A DNA stretch of 64,000 nt. Source: Channa striata. Lineage: Eukaryota; Chordata; Actinopteri; Anabantiformes; Channidae. Positions 1-11,276 of this stretch are shown piece after piece. The notes under the pieces were generated by a model, which did no database searches, was not told the origin of the DNA, and was given only the letters and a program-made list of their open reading frames with translations. Both the position numbers and the translations under genes were made by a program. The stretch is from contig CM065178.1 of the NCBI GenBank assembly GCA_033026295.1, positions 24,629,781-24,693,780 on the forward strand. The letters are read 5' to 3'. How positions within the stretch are numbered: position 1 is the stretch's first letter; the number at the start of each line of letters is the position of its first letter.

Positions 1-113
1 ACTGAGCCTGTGGTCCATGGACGACTGCCTTACTGTTCATTCCCAAATCAGTTTTGCAATTATTACATCTGCCTAAATAAAGCAGAGGTATATTAAGAAA
101 ATTCAATGCTAAC

Positions 114-209
114 CTGCTGGTTGCTGGACCCGGAGGACGGGCCCGCTTCGCTCCTTTCGGCGGCTTTGTTGCTCCGCTGCGCCGGCTGCTGGCTCCGCTC
201 CTGCTCCAT
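114..209 (-). CDS. Probable first coding exon of an unidentified minus-strand gene
   Basis: I do not recognise the product. In minus orientation an ATG at 209-207 lies in a strong Kozak context (CAGGATGG: A at -3, G at +4). It opens exactly 32 codons, MEQERSQQPAQRSNKAAERS and onward through GPSSGSSNQQ, then CAG|GTTAGC, a reasonable donor. The peptide is low-complexity (Gln, Ser, Ala, Glu/Arg), as many nuclear or RNA-binding proteins have at their N terminus. The segment is GC- and CpG-rich compared with its surroundings, as expected of a promoter-proximal first exon. The rest of the gene would lie left of position 1, in tandem with fras1. It could be chance coding potential. Confidence 0.5.
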
Positions 210-420
210 CCTGGTCGTCTTGTGGTTCTGCTCCTTTTTCGGTATTACTGAAGAATCTCGGCTGGCGTTAGTCGCTGAAATAACTCCCTGTTGTCAGCAA
301 AAAGAAAAAAGAAGCACCTTTACTTCTGCTACTTCTCAGAGTTCACTCCCTCACGGTCTGACGCCACTCTACGTGTGTGTCTCTCCACACACTTATCAGA
401 GACGAGACCTGGCAACGTCA
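210..420 (-). promoter_or_regulatory. Possible 5' UTR and promoter of the unidentified left-hand gene
   Basis: GC-rich sequence immediately upstream, in minus orientation, of the putative ATG at 209. No TATA box is evident at a sensible distance. Support comes only from base composition and the adjacent Kozak/donor pair. Confidence 0.3.
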
Positions 421-471
421 CAGGATCTAGCCTTAAAGCTGCTGCCTGATGCTGGAATGTCACATTCTGCT

Positions 472-497
472 CACACACACACACACACACACACACA
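472..497. repeat. (CA)13 microsatellite
   Basis: Thirteen CA units, followed by a TGTGTG stretch that makes a short inverted CA/TG junction. The surrounding 420-1865 region holds no gene that I can support. Confidence 0.95.
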
Positions 498-2084
498 TGT
501 GTGTGTCATGGCTGTGGCCGCCGCGTGGGACGTCAGAAGCACTCGGTGCGTGTCCCGTGAACCTGCTCTGGTCCTTTATGGGGGTCCAGTCACCAGGTTT
601 GAACTTGTGAAACACTCTGTGCTGGATTCAGCTGAGAAAGGCAGAGGTTTGCACAATATCCGGCATATTCTCATCCTGCAGGATCCCAAAGACCCTTTCA
701 CCTGTTGGATGAGCCCGGCTACACACACAGTCTCCACAGGACTTAGTCCGCGTTCATTTCGGACCCCAGTCCTCATGTAGGACTCCACCAGTGTCACTTT
801 CTCTCTCTCAGTTTCTCTGTGGACGATAAGCACTGCGGTGTTGGACATCTGCACGTGCATTAAGCTGCTGTTCTTACCGGCGTATGCTGAAGCGATATGA
901 GTGAATATCAGAACGTAGGAGAACCTGAGATTGTGTAATTACAATAAGAAGCAATCAATTATGTGATTATTCTGCAGACTGATGTGACGGCCATTTCTAG
1001 TCTCTTAGTTAAACACAGTTAAATTGGGATCAGGAAATTACCTAATAACATAAACAAAGCAAGAGTTATGCCATGTGATATAGGATGAAATAGCGAGGAC
1101 ACATTTCAGAAGATTAGAAGCTCTGTGAGGAGCATTGTTGTCCGTCTGTGGCTCTGTGTTTCCATTGCACAGTTACCAATAAAATCACATCTTTGCAAAT
1201 TTCCCTCAGATTTTAAGCAGACTTTGATCAAACAGCATAAAATCACTGACAGTAACATATTATTGAGGGTTCGTGCCGCTTATGACATTATTTCATACGG
1301 ATATTGAACTTAATTCAAATGAATTCAAATTAAAGTCAGTCTCCTTCCATGGTTAAGATTTATGGTTTAATGCCAGGGTCTGCTTCACATCAAGGTCGGA
1401 GACATCAGAACATCCTGTATTCATCCTGACTCAGATCTTGATAAAGAATAACAGTGTGGTTCCTTTGTTGATAACTTCCACGTACAAAGTCAGGGGGTCA
1501 GCGTCGATGTGCATGCACAGGAGTCTGATGGGGGTCCACAAGTTAAAGGTCAGTTTGTTGCAGGAGTCTGTACCGGCAGCCTTGTGTGTGTGAGCTACAC
1601 AAGAGACAAACATGCGTGTGTGTGTAGATCAGAGCTGAAGCTGCTTCTTGGTTGTTGTCGTGGGGGCGAATGTAAGAAGATTAATGTCATTTGAATGTAA
1701 CACATTAAAGGGTGTAAGAGAATGTGCGGCGAGGTTTTTCTTTGGGTCCGAGTGAAAGGCACGAGTGGTCCCAAGCTGTCGTCCATGTCGTGAACAACCC
1801 TCAGGGTGGACAGAGTGGCTGACCTTTTAAATATAACACAGAAATGAAGGTGTGTTTAAAACCTACAGCTTCCATTCAGTTGTATTTATGTAGTGCCTCC
1901 AGGCCCCTTTCCAAAGTAAGGTCAAACAAACCTTACTTTGACCGAGTCCTGGGGTGACGGAGGAGAGAAAAACCACCCTTTAATGCAGGGATGTCCAAAG
2001 TCCGGCCCGGGAGCCAAATGCGGCCCGTGGTCACATTTCATCCGGCCCTCGGCAATGTCAGTGCGCAAACGAGGAGTTGCGCAT

Positions 2085-2515
2085 CAGATATTTCATCTCT
2101 GGCTGAAGAGTTCGGACAACGCTTTCGGATTTTGCAGCTATCGAGAAGGAGATCGCGGTTTTTTCCTCGCCTTTTTCCGTGGACACTGATGATGTTCCAG
2201 ACCGTTTGCAGCTGGAGCCCATTGAGCTGCAGTGTGACGGCGAGAGCCGCAGTCGGCACCAGCAGCTTTCTCTCGCCAACGTTTACTGACAGCTGGATGA
2301 GGACAGGTTTCGAGAGATTCGAGCGTTTGCTAAGAAAATGCTGAGCTTGTTTGGGTCGACGTATTTGTGTGAGAAGACATTCTGACCTTAAATAAGAGCC
2401 GTGTGAGGACACGGCTGACGGACTCTCACCTGCGAGACACCTTGCGCATCAATGCCGCTGACTTTGAGCCAGACCTGGCCTTTGTGCTGCAGTCCAGATC
2501 TCATTCATGCAGACA
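2085..2515 (+). pseudogene. Broken hAT transposase, C-terminal dimerisation region
   Basis: Reading across several frames gives recognisable blocks: SSLAEEFGQRF near 2090, MLSLFGSTYLCEKTF near 2340-2382, and after a frameshift LNKSRVRTRLTDSHLRDTLR continuing into INAADFEPDLAFVLQS (2388-2505). These are the C-terminal (hATC) blocks of hAT transposases. An in-frame stop and at least two frameshifts make it non-functional, and the N-terminal two thirds is absent. Confidence 0.85.
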
Positions 2516-2942
2516 AGTCATTTGTCATTTACAATAAGTCTCTGAATTCATTTTTGTTAAGATCAAAATCGGTCATAAATTCAGACAAGTTGTCAGTTTT
2601 CACTCCAGAGTAAACTTTTAAAAGTTAAATTAACATTTATATTTACTGATATGTCATATTTCAAATGAGCCCTGCAATCGTGGATATGTCTATTGTTTGC
2701 TAATTTCTCTGTTAGTTAATTCAAAAGTTCTGTGAACGTTGAACAGCCATGGTGATATGTTTCAGGTTTCAAATGTAATTTGCACTCAAGAGTACAATTA
2801 CTTCTGTTTAAGAAAAAAGTTAAGTGAATATTCAATTACATGTGATATGCATGTTCAAATGAACCAAAAGACATGCTTAAGATTATTAAAATTAAAATAA
2901 GGCAAATGTGAAACACAAAATGGCTTGCTTAAATTTGTTTAA

Positions 2943-2950
<8 letters not shown>

Positions 2951-2978
<28 letters not shown>
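2951..2978. repeat. (GT)14 microsatellite inside the hAT element
   Basis: Fourteen GT units bounded by AT-rich sequence. Confidence 0.95.
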
Positions 2979-2984
<6 letters not shown>

Positions 2985-3165
2985 TTAAATATACTGTGAA
3001 CATCAGCCAAGGTCGGCCCCCCCACATTTTACCCCATCAAATCTGGCCCCCTTTGCAAAAAGTTTGGACACCCCTGCTTTAATGGAAGAAACCTGCAAGA
3101 GAACCAAGTCTGCGTGGTGGGCGGAGAGAGATAAGAAAAGAGAAGCAACAGGAAGCAATAAAGTA

Positions 3166-4812
3166 TAATCTTGCAGAAGATGAGCTTCTGCCAGATACAC
3201 ACAAGGTCGTTTCATAGCTGGAAAGAAAGACGGTTGGAAGATGTCGCGACCTTCCGTAGGAAACAGTCGACTTTTCTCATCGACCCTCCAGTCTCATTGA
3301 ATGATTTGTGTGTAGCCCGAACATCTCACGAGAAGCTGGGAACATTTGAGTTTGAGCTAAAAAGTTCATGTCACAGTGACCTCATACCAAGAAAGTAGGA
3401 CGTTTGAGTAGAAGCGTGTGATGGTCGTTTCTTCGTCTCAGACCATTTTTGGATACAAACAAACCCAACGCGCCGCTGTTAGGAGTCAGTGATGAATCGC
3501 GATGTTGAAGCCCTGAAACACAGAACAGCTGGACACGTGCTTTCAAACTGTTAGAGGAGGTCCAAGGAAGTTCACCTGTAAAGGTTACAGGACATTTTAC
3601 CCCAAAGTCAGGAGTAAAAGATGCAGGCTGCCAGTCTACTGAGCCAGTCATTTTCCAGTTTGAGCTTCTTCAGACTCTGTGAAAGTAGTTTTGTCTTCGA
3701 TCGTTTCTGACATTTTTAGGAATGAACCTTTACCGACAAATCCAAACAGGAAGCCATGTTATTATTATTAATAGCAAATTTAGGAATGTTTGTTTGTGTT
3801 ATTGATAAAAATCTGTCTCCCAGGCTGTCTGCCTTTCTTATGTAACAAAGATGAAATAAAATGCTGGAAAACCATTCCTGTCTGTGTTTTATTATCCATT
3901 ATTCAAAGGCCCCTGACTCTCACTGATATCAGTGTTTGACGCTGCAAAATTTAATATCAGTGAATCAGCCATTTAGTATTTGGATCATGTAGCTTTTTAA
4001 ATGTAAGGTGTCAGATACTCTTTTAATCATTGTGATATTTTTCTCTCGCTCGTCTCATTCTCTGGTTTTATCCTGACCTCGGATCAGCATTTATGTTCAC
4101 TACAGCTGCAGCCTTTCTACCTTCTTGATCAATATCTGGTGTTTAGACCAGAGTGATAAGATCAGTATTTAGATGAAACAATATCCAGTGATGTCTTATC
4201 ATTTCCATGCTGATCACCATTCTGGAAGTTTGTTACGATTTATCCAAGCTCAAAAGCACAGAGACTCAGATTTACCACTGAGAATAAAACACTGCGGCTG
4301 GTCAGGATAGCATTTCAGGTCCGTTGCACAGAGGTTTCAGTAATATTCCTCCATCTCAGGCTCACAAGTACGCCGTCATATCAGCAGCTGCTGATTATTG
4401 TGTCAAACACTTTTGTTGGCGTGGCTGACAAAAACCAAAGGCTGAATGCCGTCTCAGTATGAACCAGAGCTACAGTGAATCTTTGTAGCAGCTCTTCGAA
4501 TTCCACTGCTGAGCATCAGCATTATGTTTTTGTGGTTTGGCTGGTTTGACCTTGGAAAGAATCAGTTATTGGTGGATTTCTGGAGTTAATTTATACGTAG
4601 AACAACCAACATCAGCTTGATATTTTATTCTGGAGTCCAAAATAAAACATACCATTAACAAAATGTTATTATTGAGAAATGTGTTTTTGCAAATGAACTC
4701 TTCATGTATTTAGTGGCGTCTGATTTGTCCATCAGCAGGAGACACTTGAACCTGTGCATGAGGCTTCCTGTCGGACAGTTACTGGTTGGGATAGAGACAC
4801 CACAAGTAATAT
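3166..4812. other. Intergenic, nothing recognised
   Basis: AT-rich sequence with no coherent coding frame, RNA gene or element end that I can support. Short open frames here lack Kozak context, splice partners or family resemblance. Confidence 0.6.
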
Positions 4813-5232
4813 TGTCACGGTCTCGGTGTTGATCTGTGTTGCCCTGGTTACGGTCCTCTGTCTCTCTCCACCTTGCTCTCCTCCCCTCTCATTAGTTCGA
4901 TATGTTTCACCTGTGCCACTCGTACTTAAACCATGCCTGCACATTTCCCCAGTGCCAGATTATCATTCATGTCTCGAGCATATGATTTGTTACTTTGTTT
5001 CTGTCAGAGCTCTTGACTTGTTGTTTTGTTACTTTTCCACTTACCTCGTTTTCTGTTGTTACTTTGTGCCTGTTTTCAGCCGATTTCAGTTACTCCTAGT
5101 TTCACCGTGTACTCACCTTCACCATAGAGAACCCGTCTGTCATCCTGACAATATTTTTTTATTTATTTCTACAATAAATCATTTTCTTCCAGTCACTTGT
5201 TCTTGCCTCTATTTGGGTCCTCTAAACACGCC
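4813..5232 (+). repeat. Possible LTR-like dispersed repeat
   Basis: Begins TGTCACGGTCTCGG, is pyrimidine-rich throughout, contains AATAAA near 5174, and ends with a TTTGGGTCCTCTAAACACGC tail. This layout resembles LTR or retroposon ends common in teleosts. No second copy is in the window and no target duplication was found, so the call rests on style alone. Confidence 0.35.
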
Positions 5233-5240
5233 ACTCTGAT

Positions 5241-7448
5241 AAATATTGAAATGTCTTAACATTTTCGTAGAAACAATCATAATTGTAAATAATTGCTCAG
5301 AACAAATGTTTAATCCAAATGTCAAGATTATATTTTTTAATCAAAAATGTCTGATGTAAGAGTAACTCCAGATTAGCACAGATCTGATCAATGACTAATG
5401 ATTTTATCCACATCGTTGGTGCTTTTATTCAGATTGAGTGACTGCAGTTTGTCAGAGATCGGCTCTGAAGTCCAGCCCCTCCCAGTGAAGCCTCAGTCTG
5501 GTCTTGTTCACACTGTCGACTGGAGACTCCGAGGTCAGCAGAGCACTGGAGTCGGTCCATGCTGCTGTCAGCAGTGCTGTGATAAAGCAAAGATTCAGTG
5601 TTTCCTTTAAAGCTCCCACCTTCTCAGTGAAGCTGTGTGAGGAGGAGAATGGGGACGGGCTTCAGGACTGGGGAGAAAGACAATCAGAGCAGCCAGAAGC
5701 TTGTCGTGATCGTGTGTTTTCAGTGACAGCCTCCATGTTGGTTTGTCAGCTGATATTTGCAAAGCAGAGATGTTTCTGTGCAGTAATGAAGCCTTCAGCA
5801 GCTTCTCTCCACTGTCGACTGGATTTGGGAAAAACAAAAGAGAATAATTCAACAATTCTCTTATGGCTTGGTGCCAGATCTTCTAATTCCCGAGCTGCCA
5901 GTCCCCTGCCTGCCTGTTGTGGCGATGCCCTTACCCTCACTCACTCAGAGGGAGGCAGAGCAAATAACGTGAGACAGCGCCCGTGTCCCCAAACGCTGTC
6001 ATGGTTTCTTTACTGTCAATGATCACGTCAAATATAGCCAACAAATAGGTTTGTCCTTCTCTATCTGCTACAATGTTTACACATCGTATGAAACCCATTT
6101 CTAATGTGGTTTTACTTGAGCTCTGTAAATTCTCAGTTGTGTTCTAGGAAGTTTTGTTGCTTTGTTGGATTGGGTCGTTGAGCGTTGCGAACTTTCATGG
6201 TTCATTTTGTGATGTGTGTAAATGCTGCGTTCACAAATGTACACTGAGCATGAAATGATGGCTGATTACTGACAGAACTTGAGTGTCGTTCCAGTGTCTC
6301 CACATTTAGGGCCAATGTGGAGTCAGAGATTGTGTTTTTTCATACATGTCAGTCAACGGGAGCTGAAGGACCGAACACACAGGCTGCATGTTACAAAGGT
6401 CTGTGCTGGTTTCTCCAGGTGCTTGGAGAAGCAAAGATGTGCAGGCCAGATGGATCAGAAACTACACGTTGCTAATTGGCAAGTGATAGAAGTGTGACCA
6501 CTGTTCCCTCGAAGCTGCACGCGTCCACAAAAAAATCCAGCCTGAATTGAAAATAAAATAAGCCCATAAGAATTCCCTCGGTGCTATTTTGCAGTGAGAG
6601 TCAGTGAGTGACCGGTGACTGGCCGCTCCAGCCAATCATGCGAGTCACGTAAGTATTTACGCAGCTAATCAACGTCACTGACAGGCCAAGAGAAGGTCCT
6701 GATGTGTTTTAGCTTAGCATAGCGGTGTGTGACACGCTAACAATGCTAAGTGCTCCTTATCTTGACCCTTTAAAAAATCGAACGGGCAGGTCACGAACAA
6801 GAGTTTTGTAGTTTTCATTGTACGTGGGCTAAAGCACTAAATTAAAAGTATTCTAACAGAAATGTTAATGCCGTAATTTGATTCTTTTAATAAACCGTGT
6901 AACTTGGATGGATGCCATGCCGGCGTGACCACAGTGCACACGTCCTATGTCAGCCCACAGTGGTTCGTGACATGGCCACATTTCCATTGTACACAACTTC
7001 CAAACTGTTCAGTCGTAACACTTTCTAACTCTGGTTAAAATGACCGTTTTGCATGATTCTGGAGTTGAAGTTGAAATCTTAACACGCAGGATCAGCAGTG
7101 CAGAGTGAGAACCTGAGGTCCCCTGAGCAGAGGAGGGTCAGACACAAGTGACCGACATAAACTCTGCACTTATCACCATAAACTCCGCAGATAGGCGAGC
7201 CCCCCTGGCGTAGACCACTGACACACGGGGACAGAGGATTGGACATTGCTGACCAGAGACTCCAGCATGAAGCAAGTATTTTATTCGTTATTGACTTAAG
7301 CCACAGTGGTTGTTACTGCTCAGACGTTTGGGTGTGTGCCGTTCTCGAGGACCTTATTTCTCCTATGTACATTTTTGTCAGTCTGTGGTCAAACCTGTTT
7401 CTGAAAATATTCTCATTAGGTCTCTAGCGGACATCAGTTTCTTCCCTT
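5241..7448. other. Intergenic, nothing recognised
   Basis: No gene, RNA or named repeat that I can support. Open frames at 5398-6022 overlap each other on both strands and have no splice or start context. Confidence 0.55.
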
Positions 7449-9884
7449 TGTAGCATCCATTTCTGTGTGATGAAAAGCCTGGACCTGAGCTACATTCTTC
7501 TACAATGAGGTGAAAGTGTTTCTTCAACCTCCCCCAAGATTAAGGAACCGAAAACCCTTGTTCCTCTACACCTCCCCACATCTGTTCCCAAGGTTCGCAG
7601 ACAGAATCAACGTCTCTGGCTGGCACCCCAGCCACTAACGCTAATCTGCGAAGGACCATCCGTGGAGCCATCCCTTAAATGACACTTGTAAGTCTCCCTT
7701 ATCAGACTCAACCATTAGACCAAAAGGAAACAGAAGGGATGGAATGTAAGAACTTTCTTTTGGACTCCTAAACTTAGAAAATGGATATTCCGAATTTCCT
7801 ATGTGCATGTGGTGTACGTCACCATGTTCAGGAGAAGTTATGCAACAGTTTGGTGTAACTGGTTATTCTTGGTCGAAAATTCACGTAGTTGCAAATTAGA
7901 AAGTTTTAATTCACAATGACGAGAGAGAGTAACATGGCACGACATTGTCATCTGCTGGAGGAAATTATAAGTGCATCCTAGAAGGTACTCGTCCATAGAA
8001 AGAAATAAAACGGCATTTATGTTAATTCTGTATATTACACATACATTTTACTTGTTCGTGCACGCCTAGTATACACCCGCTTAGGCACGTAAAAGTGATC
8101 ATATGTTATATTAATTCGCTACGATGTCCAGATAATGCATGACTGAATTCCTAATTGTTGTTGTGTGTTCTGTGTATTAATAGGTATTAGACAAAGCTAA
8201 TTTACCACGTAATCATTGGATTCCATCTATTCGTCTAATCAGAATCAGAAAATGTTGAAATGAGACATTAACTATTACACGCAGCAATCATGTTGTTTTA
8301 AGCATTTTAACCTCCATAGGAGTTTGCACAATAGAACAATTATAATATGTTGCTTTGTTTTATAGTATGAGATTTTGGGCTTGATGAAAAGAGAAATATA
8401 TATACTCAACTTTGTGTGATTAAACCAAACAAAGGATTTAATGTGATCTAGGGGAGGGACTAGCTCTGCCCTCCGAGGCCCAACGATATAAAATAAAGTT
8501 AAAGTTCTAGCAGAGTTCCAGCTCATTTTCCACTTCGAGCTTTAAACAACTTCAGAATTCCATCTTGAAGAAGAAATGTGCCTCAGCTAATATAACTTAG
8601 CTGAAGTTGTCAAAAATGCTTTTGTCGTCAATTCTCTCGTTTGTACCCTTTCAAACTACTTTTAAAGCCCACACGTCTTTACTGCCTATTTTTGTATTTG
8701 TTAGTTATTTTTGATGATCTGAACTCCAAGCCAAACTTAGATTTTTGTTTGTAATTAGAAAATCCTTCAAAATTAGTCCAGACTGAGCCCGAGATTTTTT
8801 ATTCAATAGCCATATTTTAATCAACCATTTTTGTTGAATTATTTCAATTCATCATCTTCAGCTCCACACGACCCTGTATTGGACCGGACAACCAGCGCCT
8901 CTGTAAGTCGGCTCAGCCCCCAGCAGAACCAGACCACGTCACTGGAGCTTGTCATCTGACCAGGTGAACGCTCCTGTGGGCCGGAGAAATCTTTGCAGCC
9001 CCAGCGGATCCTCGCTCTGATAGCTCACCTGTTAACAGAACCGAGACGGTCAGTCCTGCTGTACAAAAGAACCGGTACCGATTGACGCCTAACTTGGCAG
9101 AACAACCTGCAGCAGCTCCCAGGCAAAGTACAAATATCTCTCTCTATTTCATGAAAGTCTGGTGTCTGTGCAGCCGATAAACCAATGGAGCGTTTATGAA
9201 GTTTATTTCTAGAGTTTTTAAAATGTAATTTCTGTTACTTAGAGGTAAATAGTGACTAGACTCATTTCCTCTAGCCCAAATTCATCACACACACTTAGCA
9301 TACCTGGTTCATTTATCCGTTTACTTACAATTGCTTATTTCATGTTTTGCTGTCCATTCATTTATTCCATATAGCCATATACATACTCACATTTATCTAT
9401 ATTCATTGTAGTTGTAGATTAATAATTCAAAAGAACTGGTTCTGTGTTGGAGATGGAGCTGCCAGGCAAGAGGGTGAGGGGACGACGAAGGAGGAGATAT
9501 TTGGATGCTCTAACAAAGGACATGAGGTTAGCTGGTGTCAGAGAGGAAGATACCCAGGATCGAGTGAGGTGGAAACGGATGATTCGCTGTGGCGACCCCT
9601 GATGGGAAAAGCCGAAAGAGAAGTAGTAGTAACTGGTTCTGTGTTTGTGTTTCTTCAGGGAAACAGACAAAGTCACTGAAACGGTAAAGAACTCATGACA
9701 GAGTCTGATCTTGGGTCAAATTCTATTGTTTACTTAATTCTATTGTTACTGTGGAACATCGGCGGTTCAGGTAAAATTTTAATCATAGCTTGGTTCAGCT
9801 TGAAAGTCCTGGAGCCCCCATTTCGAGGAAATTAATGCTTTTGTATTAATATCAAATCACCCAAGTTACATTAGATTGCTACAC
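7449..9884 (+). mobile_element. LTR-like repeat, copy 1 (carries a LINE tail)
   Basis: Homologous to 33607-35842. Both copies start at TGTAGCATCCATTTCTGTGT with unrelated flanks to the left, and end near CATTAGATT..TACAC. A TATA box (GATATAAAATAAAG, about 8485) sits about 1.04 kb in, matched by TATAAAGG at the same relative place in copy 2. Near the 3' end TGGAGCCCCCATTTCGAGG resembles a primer-binding site. There is no coding capacity. The TG start and internal TATA box suggest an LTR with leader from an endogenous retroelement; a terminal TSD was not found. Confidence 0.6.
9449..9630 (+). mobile_element. 5'-truncated LINE insertion (3' tail only)
   Basis: 182 bp flanked by a perfect 15-bp target duplication AACTGGTTCTGTGTT (9434-9448 and 9631-9645). 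The homologous site in LTR-like copy 2 (about 35595) lacks the insert. It encodes the last 49 codons of a LINE reverse transcriptase (9453-9602), including KRVRGRRRRRYLDALTKDMR and DRVRWKRMIRCGDP, then a stop and the tail GTGGCGACCCCTGATGGGAA typical of teleost L2-like LINEs. Confidence 0.88.
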
Positions 9885-10579
9885 CTTCATTATTTAGCTG
9901 GGTTTGTAAACCTCAATACTGTTATTTCTTAATTACTTCAGAAATGTTTTTCTACGTCCTTTACTTTTTAAATTTGTGGAACCAACCTGGACCAGATTCA
10001 AAATTCATTATTTTAACATAGTTTGAAAAGCATTGTTTTCCACGGGACTTTTCACTTATTTCCTATAGTTTCTAATTTACCGTTTATTTCAGCGTAACAT
10101 TCAGTTTCTAGGATCAGACAAAGGAGCACTTCAGTGAGAAAAGCATTTAACGCTGGAAAACATCAGTCTGCGATTTTTTTTTATTACTAAAAAAGGCACC
10201 AAATACAGGCATATTGATTTCATTGTAGTGGTTTTACACAAAATGATAGCACCAAAAATATAACGTTATTTCCCAGACTTTCCCGTTCCCGTTTTGTCTG
10301 ATAGGCACACAAGAGGTGGAATCAAGGGGACAAAAACAGAGGAGGGACACGTCTCTTCGCAGTGCTCTCCACAGAACGTACAGTGACTTTAACATCAGTA
10401 GTATGAGAACACGTCCTAAGAGCGTGACAGAACAGGTGAGGGGTCATGTGTCTTTGGGCGAAATGAAGGCAGGTAGACACATGTCTTACAAAACACAGAT
10501 CTAAAAACATGGTTATTTTCATTACAGTGGTCGTAAGGCTAAAGCACAAAGTTATGTGAGATGTTGGGGGGTTGAAACC
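9885..10579. other. Intergenic, nothing recognised
   Basis: AT-rich sequence between the LTR-like copy and the likely fras1 3' end. It contains an alternative AATAAA for fras1 at 10180-10185 in minus orientation. Confidence 0.5.
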
Positions 10580-11276
10580 TTTATTACTGTGGGAGGAAAA
10601 CGCTTTGGATGGTTTTGGTTGTGAAATTCATGAGGACAAATACTGCATGGCACTTATTGTTGGCAGCAGAAAATTAGTGTTGAAACAAGAAGTATCATCA
10701 ACGTGACAGTACAAATGTTTTTATAGGTAAGGCTTGAAAATTAACAAGGATTAACAAATGTTGGGCTATAATTGCACTTAACAGATATCGTTCGTTTTTA
10801 CATTTTTTACACTGCGCTCACTCAGCCGCAGGCCATAGCAGCACACTGCGCGCGTAATACTTCCACGGCCGCCTGCAGAAGCAGCAAAGAGGCTACTCCG
10901 CAGTGGTGACATGTCGTAGAACTGACGTGACTCCATGCAGCAGAGAACAATCCCCAGTGTCTGAGCTACCGGTACCAGCTTGTTTTTCGCTGCTGAAAAG
11001 GAAGTAATTCTGGAAGCAGTGCAAAAAAAAGGAGCGACGGATTCAGACGCAGCCGGGATGATCGGATGCAGATGTTTAGGCCGTTTCGTGCAGATATGCG
11101 GTCTGTCGGTTCCTGAGGTAGCCCAGTTGTGAAATGATTAAAACGTTGCCGTCTGCGTGTCGCTCTTCCCTTTTCCCAAGTGGTATAAAAATACACGAAC
11201 AAACATATTGTTCCTTAAGTATAAACTTTCTTTGAGAAAATACCTTTTTTAAATCCTAATTCCTCCTCCTCCTGTT
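10580..11276 (-). other. fras1: fras1 3' UTR (probable extent)
   Basis: Non-coding sequence directly after the fras1 stop. AATAAA occurs in gene orientation at 10580-10585 and again at 10180-10185. Neither has a strong GU-rich downstream element that I can see, so the true end is uncertain. Transcript data would be needed to choose. Confidence 0.45.

Larger units (their letters stand above)
1986..3076 (+). mobile_element. hAT-family DNA transposon with terminal inverted repeats and 8-bp target duplication
   Basis: The ends are CAGGGATGTCCAAAGT and, inverted, CAGGGGTGTCCAAACT: 16-bp terminal inverted repeats with two mismatches. A perfect 8-bp duplication, CTTTAATG, flanks it at 1978-1985 and 3077-3084. 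Length is 1091 bp. It holds the 3' end of a broken transposase gene and a (GT)14 run at 2951-2978. Eight-base duplications and CAG...CTG ends are hallmarks of hAT elements. Confidence 0.92.
1866..3165 (+). repeat. Dispersed percomorph-type repeat, interrupted by a hAT transposon
   Basis: The left part (1866-1985) and right part (3085-3165) are the halves of one repeat whose uninterrupted relative lies at 15349-15655. Shared features are the TTTATxTAxGT start, the AAAAACxxCCCTTTAAxGGAAG centre and the AGAACCAxG/GAGAGAxAAGAAxAGAG end. The two halves become contiguous once the hAT element and one target-site copy are removed. The intact family is a common interspersed element in percomorph genomes; I do not assign a family name. 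Confidence 0.75.

Noticed and set aside
106..780. A 224-codon plus-strand open frame at the left edge
   Set aside because: It runs through a CA microsatellite (THTHTHTH) and has no domain, splice or Kozak support; the opposite strand has a better exon candidate at 114-209.
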